DNA of 64,000 bases, taken from assembly GCA_031769625.1 (NCBI GenBank), contig JAUIMM010000534.1:12105001-12169000 (forward strand), in the 5' to 3' direction. Positions 42,342-53,823 of the stretch are shown here, one piece after another. The position numbers and the translations under genes are program-made. The notes beneath the pieces are model-generated. The model saw nothing but the letters and a program-made list of their open reading frames with translations, was not told the origin of the DNA and searched no databases. The stretch is from Taudactylus pleione. Lineage: Eukaryota > Chordata > Amphibia > Anura > Myobatrachidae. How positions within the stretch are numbered: position 1 is the first letter of the stretch; each line of letters opens with the position of its first letter.

Positions 42342-43810
42342 CATTAGAAAATGTGTAATAGGAAAAACCTAAATAAATAAAAATGTAAATAATATAAGAA
42401 AAATCATGATACGTTTGCAAGTTAACCTACCACTTACTGTAATGCAATAAACTGACACATCTTTAAATCAGACCCGTTGGCGCTGGTTAAAAAATGTATA
42501 GACATAAGGAGAAAATCTGGTTCATAAAAGGCAGGGAAACTTTGATGTACTAAAATCAAATGATTCCGTTATTACATTAAGCTAATTTAATTTTTCGTGT
42601 TGCTCGTAACATTTTCAATTCCTCCTGAACATTGGAGGAAAACAACTCTGCAAGACAGAGATCTAGGTCACATTCCTATTATGGTTAAGAACATCACAGA
42701 TCAGTGGTTAAGTCTATACACAATATAATCCTTTAGTGAATATCCTTTGAAATTGGGGAAGATTTTCTCAGAATTTATATGAGAGCGTCTATCAGGCTGT
42801 GGGTGTACTGTATGTGTCCTAGCAATGCTGCTCTTGTAAGTAGAAGGGTTGCTGTAATAAGGTAAGATCAGACTATTGCCGCAGGTGGCAGAGTTCTAGG
42901 ACCGACAAGTAGGCAAAGGACACTTTAATATAGAGGTAAGATTAATCATTTATGGGGCGATTGGAAGCTAGCCACAATTATAAATAGTAGGACATCAAAA
43001 TTTGGATCAAATTCACAATAATATGAGAGTTCATAGGGGGTCCTCTCTTAGGGGGATCAGATGGTCAACTGAATTTTGGCCGTTCGTTCATATATTTTTA
43101 GATTTATGGGGTCTACCACAATAATTAGGGCTGCTGGAATATTTATTTGAGTGCTTAAAATCAGAATTGTTTATTTACTAGGGGACACTTTAATACATAC
43201 TTTTTAAAAACCAACAATGAACAATTAATCTGTTAGCATGGTGAATATTGCTATGTCAGTATATTTACTAAAGTGTGGGTTTACAGAAATGGAGGTGTTA
43301 CCCAGAGCCGTAACTAGACATTTTAGTGCCTTGTGCCTTAAAGAACATTGACACCCCCCCACACACACACATATTTTAAATAGGGACAGGGCGCACCCAG
43401 AAAAGAACATGTTCTCGCAGGGAAGGGATGTGGCCAAACAATAGTACCCCCAATTATGCCACACAGAAGTAATTATGCCACACAGTAATGTCCCTTATAC
43501 ATTATGGCGCTCAGTAATGACCCATACACATTATGCCACACAGTAATTCCCCTTGCACATTATGCCACATACTAATGCCTCTAAGCAACAAGAGACTCTA
43601 GGTACCACTGACAATTATAATGATTCCGGTATTAAGAATAAATATGAATTTCACTATAAAACACTAATCCAGGCCTAGGTAATCTGTTGCTGCCAAGCTA
43701 ATATTGCCTAAGCCTGATCTAGCAGCAGGACTAGTGACATTTATTGTTTTTTATTGACTTATCATTTTTTTTCTCCCCCCTACCCTCCTTGGCAGGTTCT
43801 AACTGCTCTG
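42342..43810. other. Unassigned DNA with ATTATGCCACACAGTAAT repeat
   Basis: 42342-43300 shows nothing recognised. At about 43311 CAGAGCCGTAACTAGACA resembles a hAT terminus. At 43450-43580 an irregular repeat of ATTATGCCACACAGTAAT with CCCTTATACATT follows, typical of another hAT MITE array. Its right end was not found. Confidence 0.4.
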
Positions 43811-45617
43811 CAGTGGCGTATCAAGGGGTGGTCGAGCAGGTCGCGTGCCCTGGGTGCTATCAGACCGGCGGCAGTGTGTTTGTTTTGGTAGCCAGGCTGC
43901 GCTCACTGCCATAGCAGGGCTGGAGCTCATTCATGAGCGCCACCTTCTGGATCCCGCAGTGGCTTATGGGAGAGGTGTCATGACGTCTCTCCCATAGTGC
44001 AGAGCGGGCCAGCCGGGGAGGTCGGAGGAGCGGACGGCGGCGGGCGCAGATTCAGGTAAGTGTTTGGTTTTTTTTTAGTGTCTTTCTCCTTATATATGAA
44101 AGGGCACTACTGGGGGCACTGCATAGGGGGGACTACTACTGGGGGCACTGCATAGGGGGGACTACTACTTGGAGCACTAGTGGGGGCACTATATAAGGAG
44201 AACTGTGGCCACTATATAAGGGGCACTGCATAGGAGGACCACTACTGGGGGCACTGCATAGGGAGGACTACTACTGGGGGTACTATATAAGGGGCAATAC
44301 TGGGGCACTGCATAGGGGGGACTACTACTAGGGGCACTGCTTAGAGGGGACTACTACTGGGAGCAGTAGTGGGGGCACTGTGGTGGCACTGCATAGTGGG
44401 CACTATATAAGGAGCACTGTGGGCACGATATAAGGGGCACTGCATAGGGGAGACCACTATTGGGGGCACTGCATAGGGGGGACTACTACTTGGAGCACTA
44501 GTGGGGGCACTGCATAGTGGGCACTATATAAGGAGCACTGTGGGCACTATATAAGGGGCACTGTATAGGAGGACCACTACTGGGGGCACTGCATAGGGAG
44601 GACTACTACTGGGGGTACTATATAAGGGGCACTACTGGGGCACTGCATAGGGGGGACTACTACTAGGGGCACTGCTTAGGGGGGACTAATACTAGGGGCA
44701 CTAGTGGGGGCACTGCATAGTGGGCACTATATAAGGAGCACTGTGGGCACTATATAAGGGGCACTGCATAGGGGAGACCACTACTGGGGGCACTGCATAG
44801 GGGGGACTACTACTGGGGGCACTATATAACGGGCACTACTGGGGGCACTGCATAGGGGGGACTACTACTGGAGGCACAATATAAGGGGGAATTCTGGGCA
44901 CTGCATAGGGAGGACCACCACTACTTGAGGCACTGCATAAGGGGGACTACTACTATGGGCACTATATTATGGGTACTACTGGGGGCACTGCATAGGGGGG
45001 ACTGGGGGCACTATACAAGGGGCACTACTGGGGGCACTGTATAAGGAGCACAACTGGGAGCACTGTATGTGGGGACCACTACTGGGGGCACTGCATAGGG
45101 GGACTAGTACTGGGGCACTGTATAAGGGGCACTGCATATGGGGGACCAATACTAGGGGCACTGTATAAGGGGCACTACTGGGAGCACTGCATAGGGGGAC
45201 CACTACTGGGGGCACTGCATACGGTACCATTACTAGCGGCACTACTAGCGGCACTGGCACTACTGAGGGCACTGTATAAGTGGCACTACTAGGGACACTG
45301 CATACGTGGCACTGTATAAGGGTTCCCTACTGGGACACTGTATAAGGGGCACTACTACTGGGGACATTGCATAAGGGGCACTACTACAGTGGGCATTGCA
45401 AGAGGGGTACTACTACTTGAGGCATTAAGGGGCATATGGAATGGAAATAAATGTTCCCAGAGTGACCAGAAACATGTTGCCATGCCCCCTTTTTCCAGTG
45501 GCCACCCCCCCCCTTGTGGCATGTGACCATGCCCACTTTTCGGAGCGCGCCTTGAAGGTGGGGGGAGCTCCATTTTATTATTTGCCCTGGGCTCCAAAAA
45601 CCCTAGTTATGCCACTG
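43811..45617. mobile_element. hAT element (CAGTGGCGTATCAAGGGG), 1.8 kb, minisatellite core
   Basis: The ends CAGTGGCGTATCAAGGGG and CCCTAGTTATGCCACTG are inverted. The flanks CTGCTCTG (43803-43810) and CTACTCTG (45618-45625) match at 7 of 8 bases. The left interior (GTGCAGAGCGGGCC, GATTCAGGTAAGTG) matches 21770-21840. Most of it is the minisatellite 44100-45450. It is in the opposite array orientation to 29554-30986. Confidence 0.85.
44100..45450. repeat. GGGGGCACTRCATAGGGGGGACTACTACT minisatellite
   Basis: About 40 short units alternate GGGGGCACT, GCATAGGGGGGACTACTACT and ATATAAGGGGCACTACT. Higher-order repetition is visible: the block at about 44163-44360 recurs at about 44491-44680. Confidence 0.88.
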
Positions 45618-45625
45618 CTACTCTG

Positions 45626-46787
45626 TACTTGCCTGCCTTTAGCTATTCATGTGACCTCAGCCTCGCTGTCTTCCTCACACACACACGGACACATTGACAG
45701 AGAGCACTACTGTGCCCACCGTCTAACCGAGCCTTGGCTCCTTGATCAGCAGTGCACTGTGGGAGATATGTCATGAGTCGGGAGGTGGACCTCCAGATTG
45801 AGCACCGAGTCCGGAGATTGCAGAGAAGCCGGGCGCACCGCTGGTAAGAGCATCGCAGCGGGCGCCTGGCAGATGGAGATTGCGGTGGCGGCCGGTTCTG
45901 CCCCACAGCATCCTGCAATCTGTGCGGTGGCACCGGCCGTACCACAAATGTTACAGCCCTGGTGTTACCGATTCTACTTATCATTTATCTAGCACCTTCT
46001 AGAAGATAATAGCTAGAATCTGATTGGTTGCTATGGGCAACACCTCCACATCTATAAACTCTCACTTTAGTAAATATATCCCGAAACAAATTGGAGAAAT
46101 ATCATGGTATGTGGGTTACATCATTTACAACAATACTGTGTGTCATTTTCAAATAAATTACCTACATTTAGATATTGGGCCAATGCAGAGTTCCCACTTC
46201 CCAGTAACCCATGTTGCTTGCATGGAAATAAATACATATATTCGAACATATGCCAAGTCTATGCATCTTTTGGTGCTCCTGCCCACTGGTTATCATCATC
46301 GCCAGACCTATGCCCACTTGAGCCAGCCTATACTTGGTGCCTGAAAATAGGCGTAATCATGCTACGTCCATCTCTCATTAGCCTGCAGTTGCGCCAACGT
46401 ATTCTCAGTCAACTTATCTATTACTATGTGAAAATGTCCTGCTATGGCTCAGTCCCAGAGCATGTAAAGTAAAATAAAAAAAAACACAAGATACACTCCC
46501 GAAACGGGCATGCATCAGGCCCATTGTGTGAAAGTAGATGATGCTGACTTATGCATTTTTTTTAGGCTAGGTACAGCAATAATTAGTGTTTTGTTAGTCT
46601 GTCCCTCTCCAAACTTTTAGATTGTCTTAAAGAAACCAAAAAAAAAAACTTTACGCTGGGCGAGACCCTCTGCATTTATGAATGTGACAAGCTGCACACA
46701 CCTCCAACAACTGCTGTAAAGATAAAGAGTTTGTATTGTAACTACTAGAGAGGGGTATTTACTATATACTAGCCACAAGAAAAGGGG
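45626..46787. other. Unassigned DNA
   Basis: Contains a CACACA stretch near 45676 and GATTGGTTGCTATGGGCAAC at 46021-46040, a fragment of the 2478-2640 MITE family. No exon was recognised. Confidence 0.4.
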
Positions 46788-47092
46788 AATCGGGATCCTG
46801 GCGGTCAGGATGCTGGTAGTAAAACACTGTCAGCGGCATCCCGACAGTCAGAATCCTGACAGAATTAGGAACGTACTCTAACCCTCCCTCTAACCCTAAC
46901 TCACCTTTCCCGCAGCCTAACCCTCCCCTACAGCAGCCTAACCTTTATCCTCCCCCCCCAGCAACCTAACCCTAACTTTCTCCATAGTGCCTAACCCGCA
47001 ACCCTAATACATACCAACAGGATGTCATCGGTCGGGATTCTGGAGCCGGTATTCTGACCACTAGCATTCCGAACGCCAGGATGCTGACTACA
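46788..47092. repeat. Foldback repeat with CCTAACCC core
   Basis: The arms GATCCTGGCGGTCAGGATGC and, at the right, GTATTCTGACCACTAGCATT share words with 1386-1740 (CATCCTGACAGTCAGAATCC, GGAGCCGGTATTCTGACC). The core, about 46870-47010, is a degenerate CCTAACCCTCC array. Confidence 0.65.
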
Positions 47093-47847
47093 TCTTGAAC
47101 TGGTCCTCACCATATGCCAGTCACAGAAGAGGTGATTCTTTATTAGCCACCAGATATAGAATTTTCACTATATATTACCAAAACGTTATTTATTTTATAA
47201 CATGGGCCCTCATTCAGACCCACTCGCAAGCGGGCGCACGTACGTTAGGCGTACGTACAAAAATATTTAAATTCAATGGCTCGCTCGTATTTTCGTTCGC
47301 ATCTAAAATTCCTCCCTAAACTCTGACGACCCCTCCTCTAACTAACGAGCGTACGAAATAGGGAGCGTACATCCCCGAAATGGCTTGAAAGGAACGCACG
47401 CACAAGTATAAACAGGAAGTGGCCTTGTCAGATGTCGATTACCTGCTCCTTTATTCTGCCTACCTCCATCAATCGTATCATGCCAATCAATGTATCAATT
47501 AGCTTAATTGTTTGTTTTTTTCAACACAATGCAAGAAACTTTACTCTTGTCCGTGTTTGTGTTTACCCGCAGAATACGTACGGATGAAACATTCGCTTTT
47601 ATTGTTCAAAAAACATGTGAACCACAATTAAACAATTGTACTATTGCTGTGGATCCCCGCATATTTCCCTGGGTTCATTTCTTTATTTAAATTTGCTTAC
47701 GCATGTCACTGCATCAAGCCTATCATAACTCTCCAGAGATTTCTGGCCCTGTCGAACACATGACTCATACACTAACCAATAAAATTGCTCCTGTTAATTT
47801 CCAAAATACATTAGCCAATCAGAAAATTTTTACACACTTTATCAAAA

Positions 47848-49177
47848 ATGATTTTTAAGAAAAACACCATTGCCATCATGAGAGCCTCCGCATTCACCAG
47901 GCGCGAGCTGCTGGTGCTTACGGAGGTCATGGATCGCCGGATCACCAGCCAACCTCAACCCATGACCAACCGGCAGAAGCGCTCCGCGTATGCGGAGGCA
48001 CGGTCCCGCCTGCGGTCCTTCGGCTCACGCCGCAACATCGGGCAGCTGGAGCGCAGGTGGTCCGACCTGCAACGGCGAACGCCCCGCTTGCTGGCATGCT
48101 TTCGCATGCAGATCCTGGAAAGTAAGTGTTATGTATTGTGGTTTTAATGTTTGTGTTTGTGGGGCAAACTGCGTGTGCATGTTTTCCTGTCTGTCCTATT
48201 TATTATTTGTACTCATATCTGCGTGTGCATGTTTTCCTGTCTGTCCTATTTATTATTTGTACTCATATCTGCGTGTGCATGTTTTCCTGTCTGTCCTATT
48301 TATTATTTGTACTCATATCTGCGTGTGCATGTTTTCCCTCTATTTCTGATTTATTCATTCTACTGCTATTTGGCTTATTTGTTGTTTTTTTTTTTTTTTT
48401 TAGTTTTGTTGCCCGGATTTGTCCATAAACTAACCGCAATTTCTTTGTCATATTTTAGGGGGACAGCCAAGACTCCGCCGTCACCGTCCGTCCAGACGGC
48501 GTTCCCGGCCACTATCCCCAACCCCCAGCCAACACTCCACCCCAAATCTTTCCCCTATTCCCCACTCCTCCCCATCCTTCCCAGACCCTCTCCCGGAAAT
48601 GTCGGGCCTCCTTCCCCTCCGTCCCACTTCCCCCTCTCCTCCACCCACCCCTCTTCCAATTACCCCCTCCCCGGAGTCCATCATAACTCCTCCCCATTCT
48701 TTGGGGAATGACGGATCCTCCGAGGAGGATCATGGAGGTATTTCCGGAGCTCCCGTTTTGGCTCCCGGTATGTTTTTTTTTTTTTTTTTTTTAAAGCACA
48801 AACTGTTTGTATGTAATCATGTGTCGTGCCTTTCTTCGTGTTTTTGTGGCTTGACTTTTGGTGATTTTGAAGGTTTGCCTTTACCTCTTCCTGGTGATTT
48901 CAACATACACATATCATACCTGTGGGAATTTGTACCTAGGCCTTGTATTTTTGCCAGCCCCCCCTTTTTTTTTTTTGTTTGGGTTTAGGAGTGATTTGGT
49001 TGTGTTTTTTTTTTTTAATGTGGATTCCCTATTGTTGTATTAACCCACACACTTTTCTCACCCACAGAGGAACAGAGGCGTCGGCAAGAGGTGGCGGATT
49101 GTGTGGGGCAGATGCGGCAACATGTCATCGGCATTCTGGTGGCCCTCGACCGGCTGTCTGGCCTCCTTCGGCAGTAG
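47848..49177 (+). CDS. Myb/SANT-like protein 1 of Harbinger element
   Basis: The exons are 47848-48121, 48459-48767 and 49068-49177 (donors GTAAGT and GTATGT; acceptors ATTTTAG and CCCACAG). Phases agree at both introns. ATG may be 47848 or 47878 (MRASAFTRREL). Residues ~10-90 form a Myb/SANT-like helix bundle (F-T-R-R-E-L-L-V-L ... Q-L-E-R-R-W-S-D-L-Q). The middle is proline- and serine-rich, and the C-terminus is a predicted helix (EEQRRRQEVADCVGQM). An alternative donor at 48738 would drop ten codons. AATAAA at 49204-49209 fits a 3' end. In this superfamily a Myb-like protein helps the transposase enter the nucleus and bind DNA. That role is inferred here. Confidence 0.8.
48170..48335. repeat. 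50-bp tandem repeat, about 3.3 copies, in Myb gene 1 intron
   Basis: CTGCGTGTGCATGTTTTCC starts at about 48169, 48219, 48269 and 48319, with essentially identical units of exactly 50 bp. It lies wholly in the first intron of the gene, just after the donor. Confidence 0.92.
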
Positions 49178-49646
49178 TTTTTTTATTTTTGTTATATTTT
49201 CAAAATAAATTTATTCAGACAAATATACGTTGTGGCTCATTTTTAAAATCCAAAACCAAGATAGTTTAGCATGACATAAGTAGACTGTTCCTGCAAGGAT
49301 TTCCCTTTTTTAAAAGTTAGATTGTGTTTTGTCTTTGTATGTCAAACAGACACAAGAAACACATAACAGTAACAATGTCATTTCCCTTTTTGGGTGTAGT
49401 GTCAATTACATATTTCTACATTTTACAGGTTCCTAGTTGGTGCGCAAGCTGCTTAGGCCAATCTTACAAGTCCCAAGGTTGGGCCAGGCTTCCTTTTGGT
49501 GTGGGTTGGGAAGCTGAAAACATATTTCAGTTTAGCTCAACTGGCGTCAGTACTGGTTTACCCCTTAGTCAAATGTAACTTGTGTTAACCTGGTTACACT
49601 TGCTGTTAACGTCCCAAAAAAGGAAGACCATTTCACTCTCCAAACA

Positions 49647-49652
49647 TTTATT
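49647..49652 (-). terminator. Poly(A) signal for Harbinger transposase
   Basis: AATAAA on the minus strand lies about 320 bp beyond the transposase stop. The convergent Myb gene 1 signal lies at 49204-49209, leaving about 440 bp between the two. Confidence 0.45.
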
Positions 49653-49970
49653 CACAACATAACAGAGAAAACAAAGTGGTCACTCCCAAAAAAAGAACAC
49701 AGTGATAAATTCAAATACAACACATACCAAGAAATAATTAAATAAAAACAAAAAATCAAGAACTGGTTGACGAAGGACCATGCCAACATGATTCCACAAA
49801 CATGGCGTTGCAATATGGGTTCCAGAATATATGCCCAAAAGGACCAGATCCAGGTTTGGTAAGGGTAGCAGGAAGTAGTGAGCATTGGAGTGCCAAAGAT
49901 TATGTGAACAAACAGAAGATGGTGAGAAAAAAAAAACAAAATTAGATGTTCACAAACAAACACAAACACA

Positions 49971-51260
49971 TTAGGTATAAACACTGTAGTTTTGTTCAAA
50001 CTTACCTAAAAAATCTGGCCACCACATCATCGCGTATGGCCCCCCACATACTGACCTTCGACCAACCTCGGGGGGGCCATCCTCAGGTAAGGCATCCTCT
50101 GGCTGCATTGGGACACCACTCCTTATGGCAATGTTGTGAAATATCCCACACAGGACCACAATTTTAGACACCATATCCGGCACATACATGAGCTCGCCAC
50201 CAGAGCGGTGGAGGCATCTGAATCGGCCTTTTAAAAGGCCGATACAGCGCTCCACCACTTGCCTGGTGGCTGTAAGTGCGGAATTATACGCACTTTGTGG
50301 CCCTGGTGTGGGAGCCAAATAAGGAGTGAGCAGCCAGGACATGCAAGGGTATCCACTGTCTCCTGTGAACAAAAATATACCACATCAGGAACACTGTGTA
50401 TCAAGCTTAACATTGTTATGTACTAAAGGTCTCCACTTACCCAGAAGCCACGCATCACCAGCTTGTAGGTTGGTTAATTTGTGCCATATCCCTGATTGCC
50501 GGATGACGAAGGAGTCATGAGCACTTCCGGGTAATTTAGCATTCAGGGACAGGATCTGGAGGGAGGCATCACATACCACCATTACATTCAGGGAGTGATA
50601 GTGTTTACGGTTTCTAAATATTGCCTCCAGCCGTGCTGGAGGCTGAAGTGGTATGTGAGTACCATCCACAACCCCTATGATGTGTGGGAAGCCAGCTATT
50701 TGGTAAAAATTGGCCTTGGCCACACTAAGGGCACCCATATCCAAAGGCATTTTAATAAAATGATGGAGGTGCTTGAAAAGTGCCTCCATCACTGCCCTCA
50801 GGATCCGGGAAAAGGAGGATTGGGAGATGCCCGCCACTATTCCCACCGTTGTTTGAAACGATCCTGAGGCACAGAAATGTAACACCGCCATAAATTGCGT
50901 CAGTGGTGGTATTGCTGTTGGACTGTCAATTTGCCGCTCAAGATCACTTTCTATTAATGAGAGAGTGTCTATGATGATTTTGTGAGGTAGACGGTAGCGT
51001 CTTAAAACCTCATCATCGGGCATTCCAAAAAGGGTGACACGTGTTCGAAATATCTGGGGCCTTGCATGCCTACGATGCCTACGCCTGGGACGAGTTTGAG
51101 GTTGGTCGTCTTCCGGGAGCAGGGCCAGAACAATTCGCCCCAGATCTACCTGAAATTCAAAGTTTACAATGTAAGGCTTTTGAGCCACCCCAAAAGTAAC
51201 ATAAAACAACTTAGCTTTCTGATACCATCCATAGCTGCTTACATGCCGGGGTATTGTCAT
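49971..51260 (-). CDS. PIF/Harbinger DDE transposase
   Basis: The exons are about 51260-50441 and 50362-49971, with donor GTAAGT and acceptor TTCACAG. The join gives W-L-L-G-D-S-G-Y-P. The DDE triad is visible: Asp in V-V-D-G-T-H-I, Asp in S-A-H-D-S-F-V, and Glu in R-Q-V-V-E-R-C-I-G-L-L-K. An N-terminal HTH-like region (L-R-R-Y-R-L-P-H ... F-M-A-V-L-H-F) precedes them. Family transposases are usually 350-450 residues; this one is about 400. The exact start is uncertain (ATG 51258-51260 chosen). A donor-like TTTTTAG|GTAAGT near 50006 may replace the last ten codons. All catalytic residues are present, so it could be active. Confidence 0.9.
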
Positions 51261-51481
51261 GATATGTATAAACTGTAAAAAACCCAAAAATGAGACATCA
51301 AAAATTTAGAGGGTGAATTTTTGTTTGTCAAATTGTTGCAAGCCAACACATAAAATAGGCGAAACACACATTTGGCCATCGATGAAAACGACATTGCACA
51401 CCGTACGTCAAATAGGGTTCAAATGGACCCCAAAAATGGAAAAGGGAAAAGCAAAACTGGTTTACATGATGAATAAGCCTC

Positions 51482-52040
51482 GAAAAATGCGTTAATTAGT
51501 TCGCAAATGCAAGTCACTACACCAACAGTCAAAAATGCGTTAATTAGTTCGCAAATGCAAGTCACTACACCAACAGTCAAAAATGCGTTAATTAGTTCGC
51601 AAATGCAAGTCACTACACCAACAGTCAAAAATGCGTTAATTAGTTCGCAAATGCAAGTCACTACACCAACAGTCAAAAATGCGTTAATTAGTTCGCAAAT
51701 GCAAGTCACTACACCAACAGTCAAAAATGCGTTAATTAGTTCGCAAATGCAAGTCACTACACCAACAGTCAAAAATGCGTTAATTAGTTCGCAAATTCTA
51801 GTCACTACACCAACAGTCAAAAATGCGTTAATTAGTTCGCAAATGCAAGTCACCACACCAACAGTCAAAAATGCGTTAATTTGTTCGCAAATGCAAGTCA
51901 CTACACCAACAGTCAAAAATGCGTTAATTAGTTCGCAAATGCAAGTCACCACACCAACAGTCAAAAATGCGTTAATTAGTTCGCAAATGCAAGTCACTAC
52001 ACCAACAGTCAAAAATGCGTTAATTAGTTCGCAAATGCAA
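51482..52040. repeat. 48-bp tandem array between divergent Harbinger genes
   Basis: Eleven complete units and a partial twelfth recur every 48 bp from ATGCGTTAATTAGTTCGCAA at 51487 to 52015. Only a few positions vary. Because 48 is a multiple of three, a frame stays open on both strands. Those frames are presumably not genes. The array lies about 220 bp upstream of the transposase start and 500 bp upstream of Myb gene 2. It may hold regulatory or protein-binding sites, which is inference. Confidence 0.95.
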
Positions 52041-52536
52041 GAAAAAAAATGGACTTACCCAACTCGAATATATAAGATTTCCCAAAAAAAGGTCTTTGGG
52101 TCCGAAAGCCAAAACAAACTAAAAAAGATGAAATTAGTGTAAAAAAAAAAATAGCTAACCAAAAAACAGAAGTAGACACCAATTGGCCACAAATTAGACT
52201 GCACAAAACTTACCAAATCAGGAAAGGATGGGGAAAAAAGCAAAAAAATGCGAACGGAAAACCAAAACAACTGTAGCAAAACCAAACAAAACCAACTCGG
52301 CCAAATCCTCCAACCGCAAACAACCAAATCCAACCAACTTAACCGCCAACAATCCAACAACCCAACCTCGACTCCACACACACCAAGCCATAAATAGTGT
52401 TTATTTTCCCGCACAAATTAAGGATGAATCATAGGGACGCACAATCAATGATGCGGCCGCAAACAAAGGACGCATGTATAAATACGTCACGAAATCACAT
52501 TGAATTTCTGGTTGATTTCATTCTGGAAGCAGAGAC

Positions 52537-53823
52537 ATGGCTTCAGACCAGGGAAACAATGGCCAAAAATCCGGCGGTAAGGCCTTCATGCATTTTGTCT
52601 GAATGATTATTTTAAAACATAATATTGGGCAAGTTGTGAAGTGGCTAAATCTGCATATTTACCCAAATAGGTGAGGAGGATGACATGGAAGAGACTGCTG
52701 GCCCCAGTCAACCCGCCAAAGCTGCCAAAAAAAAAAGGCAGCCACATTTCACAAGCAAGGAGATGGAGGTTTTGATCCAGAAGTGCGTTGACATCCTGCC
52801 CCAGGCAGCCAGGAATATGAGCCAAAGCCAGAAGTGGAGAATGTGGGAGGAGGTCGCCGTTGCTGTCAATAGGGTGGGTGATTATGTCCGTCTAGCCCGG
52901 GATGTCAAACGGCGGTAAGTAAACACTTTCCCATCCTATAAACAAACCCCATTGTAAAAAAAAGGATAATGGTTCCAATTTCATTCCACAGATGGGCAGA
53001 CTTCAAATATCGTCTCAAGCAAAAACTTGCCGACAGGGCTAGGCATGCAAGGGGGACAGGTGGGGGTCCCACCCCTGTGTCATTGGAGTTGACAGACTTA
53101 GAAGAGCTGGCACAGGGGTGTGTGCAGGCTGTGGAGGTGTTTGGCGTGTCCAACATGGATACGGACATGCCAGACTTTGCGGCTCCTCATGTTGGCCAAG
53201 GTAAGTCTTGTGATGTCACCAACTCTGAAATGCTATTGTGCCAATATGTAGATTGTAATGTGAGTCTTTTCGCAATTTTCCTAACAGAGACAGAGGCGGA
53301 TGAGTCTGCTCCAGAGGGGAGCCTTGGCCGCAGAATTTCTGCTGGCTCTGCAGGGGAGGAACCAGTACATCCGGCTGAGGACCCTGCAGAAGCCAGTCCA
53401 GGGCGTGCCCCCTCGCAGGCAGTGGGCCTCCTCACAGAACTCAATTTTAAATCGGATTTCCATACGGAGATTCTGCAGAGGATGGACGCCAGTCTGATAC
53501 GGGTGGCTGAGGCCCTGGAGCAAAATGCTGCGGCCAACGTGACCATTGCTCAGGCCCTGGCGGAAAATACCAGGGCCAACATCCGCATCGCCGATGCCCT
53601 GGAGCAGCTCGTTCGCCAGCACATGGTGGAGCCGACCTCCCTTCCTGCCGGAACATCCGGATCCTCCACCTCTGGCACAACATCAGCCAATCCTCAAAAT
53701 GTGCCTAGCCCTGTGCCTAGTCCAGAGGCCACAACATCTGCCTCTGGACAGGCCAGCCCGATGGCATCCCGGACCCGGTCTGGCGCCCACCCTCACCCAG
53801 CCAAACGGGCGAGAAAACGGTGA
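52537..53823 (+). CDS. Myb/SANT-like protein 2 of Harbinger element
   Basis: The exons are 52537-52576, 52671-52914, 52992-53200 and 53288-53823, all with GT/AG ends and agreeing phases. It begins MASDQGNNGQKSGGEEDDME. A lysine-rich stretch A-K-K-K-R-Q is followed by the SANT-like domain (F-T-S-K-E-M-E-V-L ... K-W-R-M-W-E-E-V ... R-R-W-A-D-F-K-Y-R) around residues 35-115. A middle acidic/Pro/Ala region leads to a helical segment with repeated A-x-A-L-E-x-N/L words. A Ser/Thr/Pro tail ends in K-R-A-R-K-R, a likely nuclear localisation signal. AATAAA follows at 54033-54038. It is not obviously similar to Myb protein 1 outside the DNA-binding fold. Confidence 0.88.

Noticed and set aside
51482..52040. 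Possible CRISPR array
   Set aside because: Units are contiguous with no unique spacers, and the setting is a eukaryotic transposon.
51419..52142. Repetitive ~200-codon open frames on both strands
   Set aside because: A 48-bp period keeps frames open by arithmetic. Both strands being open equally argues against selection for protein.
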